From NCBI GenBank assembly GCA_013151955.1, contig JAADHH010000074.1, positions 1 to 42,248 on the forward strand: 42,248 nucleotides of DNA. Reading direction: 5' to 3'. Of this stretch, positions 42,222 through 42,248 are shown one piece after another. The stretch is from Chloroflexota bacterium. GTDB taxonomy: Bacteria; Chloroflexota; Anaerolineae; Ardenticatenales; JAADHH01. The position numbers and the translations under genes are program-made. Below the pieces are notes generated by a model, which was not told the origin of the DNA, made no database searches, and saw only the letters and a program-made list of their open reading frames with translations. The stretch's first letter is position 1. Each line of letters starts with the position of its first letter.

Positions 42222-42248
42222 GTATCTTCTCAATATTCCGGGGCGAAG
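42222..42248 (-). mobile_element. Second copy of the GTATCTTCTC MITE, cut by window end
   Basis: GTATCTTCTCAATATTCCGGGGCGAAG is the reverse complement of the right end of the element at 16099-16201. The remainder lies outside the window. Confidence 0.8.

Overview
The window looks like part of the chromosome of a GC-rich bacterium of the Chloroflexota, probably Anaerolineae-like. This is inferred from style, not from a marker gene: secreted and anchored proteins carry long Thr/Pro (TPTPTNTP) linkers, one ends in a short hydrophobic FFPVV tail, DNRLRE and CBM9-like modules recur, and intergenic spaces are full of short inverted-repeat elements. Clear sigma-A type promoters (TTGACN, 17 bp, TANNNT) stand before many transcription units, so the genome appears to use ordinary housekeeping promoters.

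Layout. 1-2.5 kb (+): a 5'-truncated MscS channel and murE. 2.6-12.8 kb (-): a seven-gene Wzx/Wzy-type exopolysaccharide operon, read as GT2-GT4 fusion, Wzz-like protein, anchored TPR protein, Wzx flippase, GT2, Wzy/O-antigen ligase, GT4. Most genes are translationally coupled by 4-base overlaps or tiny gaps. 13-15.8 kb (-): a small membrane protein, a JAMM/MPN peptidase whose 3' end has been rewritten by a MITE-like insertion, and a membrane-anchored TPR L,D-transpeptidase. 16-25.2 kb (+): a HIT hydrolase, a protein with seven ~70-residue beta repeats, a Pro/Thr-rich anchored protein, an anchored glycosidase-like protein, a CBM9-DNRLRE secreted protein and surE. A tRNA-Phe follows, with its own promoter and terminator.

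25.4-28.4 kb (-) is the most striking part. Two adjacent genes, a peroxiredoxin-like (AhpC-TSA_2 type) protein and an AhpD/carboxymuconolactone-decarboxylase-like protein, are each broken in the ORF track by one in-frame TGA. In each the TGA sits exactly at a redox Cys position (U-x-x-C in the first, C-x-x-U in the second), and a hairpin follows each TGA. I read them as a tandem pair of selenoproteins forming a probable peroxide-reducing relay, co-transcribed with a DUF547 protein and a TauE/SafE transporter.

28.8-34.4 kb (-): an unrecognised gene and the conserved spoVR-yeaH-prkA stress module. The module is preceded by a TATAAT promoter with a poor -35 and four TTTAC repeats at exact 11-bp spacing, the pattern of a response-regulator-activated promoter. 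35.6-40.1 kb (+): rmlD, two GT2 glycosyltransferases and a YifB/ComM-type AAA ATPase. 40.1-42.1 kb (-): an anchored polysaccharide deacetylase-DNRLRE protein with a near-leaderless promoter.

At least four short repeat families are scattered between genes. Three show terminal inverted repeats, and one copy of each of those three has an 8-9 bp target duplication. At the right edge three of the families are nested inside one another. No transposase is present, so they look like non-autonomous elements mobilised in trans. Most of the annotated genes build or remodel the cell surface: polysaccharide export, peptidoglycan cross-linking, deacetylation and anchored carbohydrate-active proteins.
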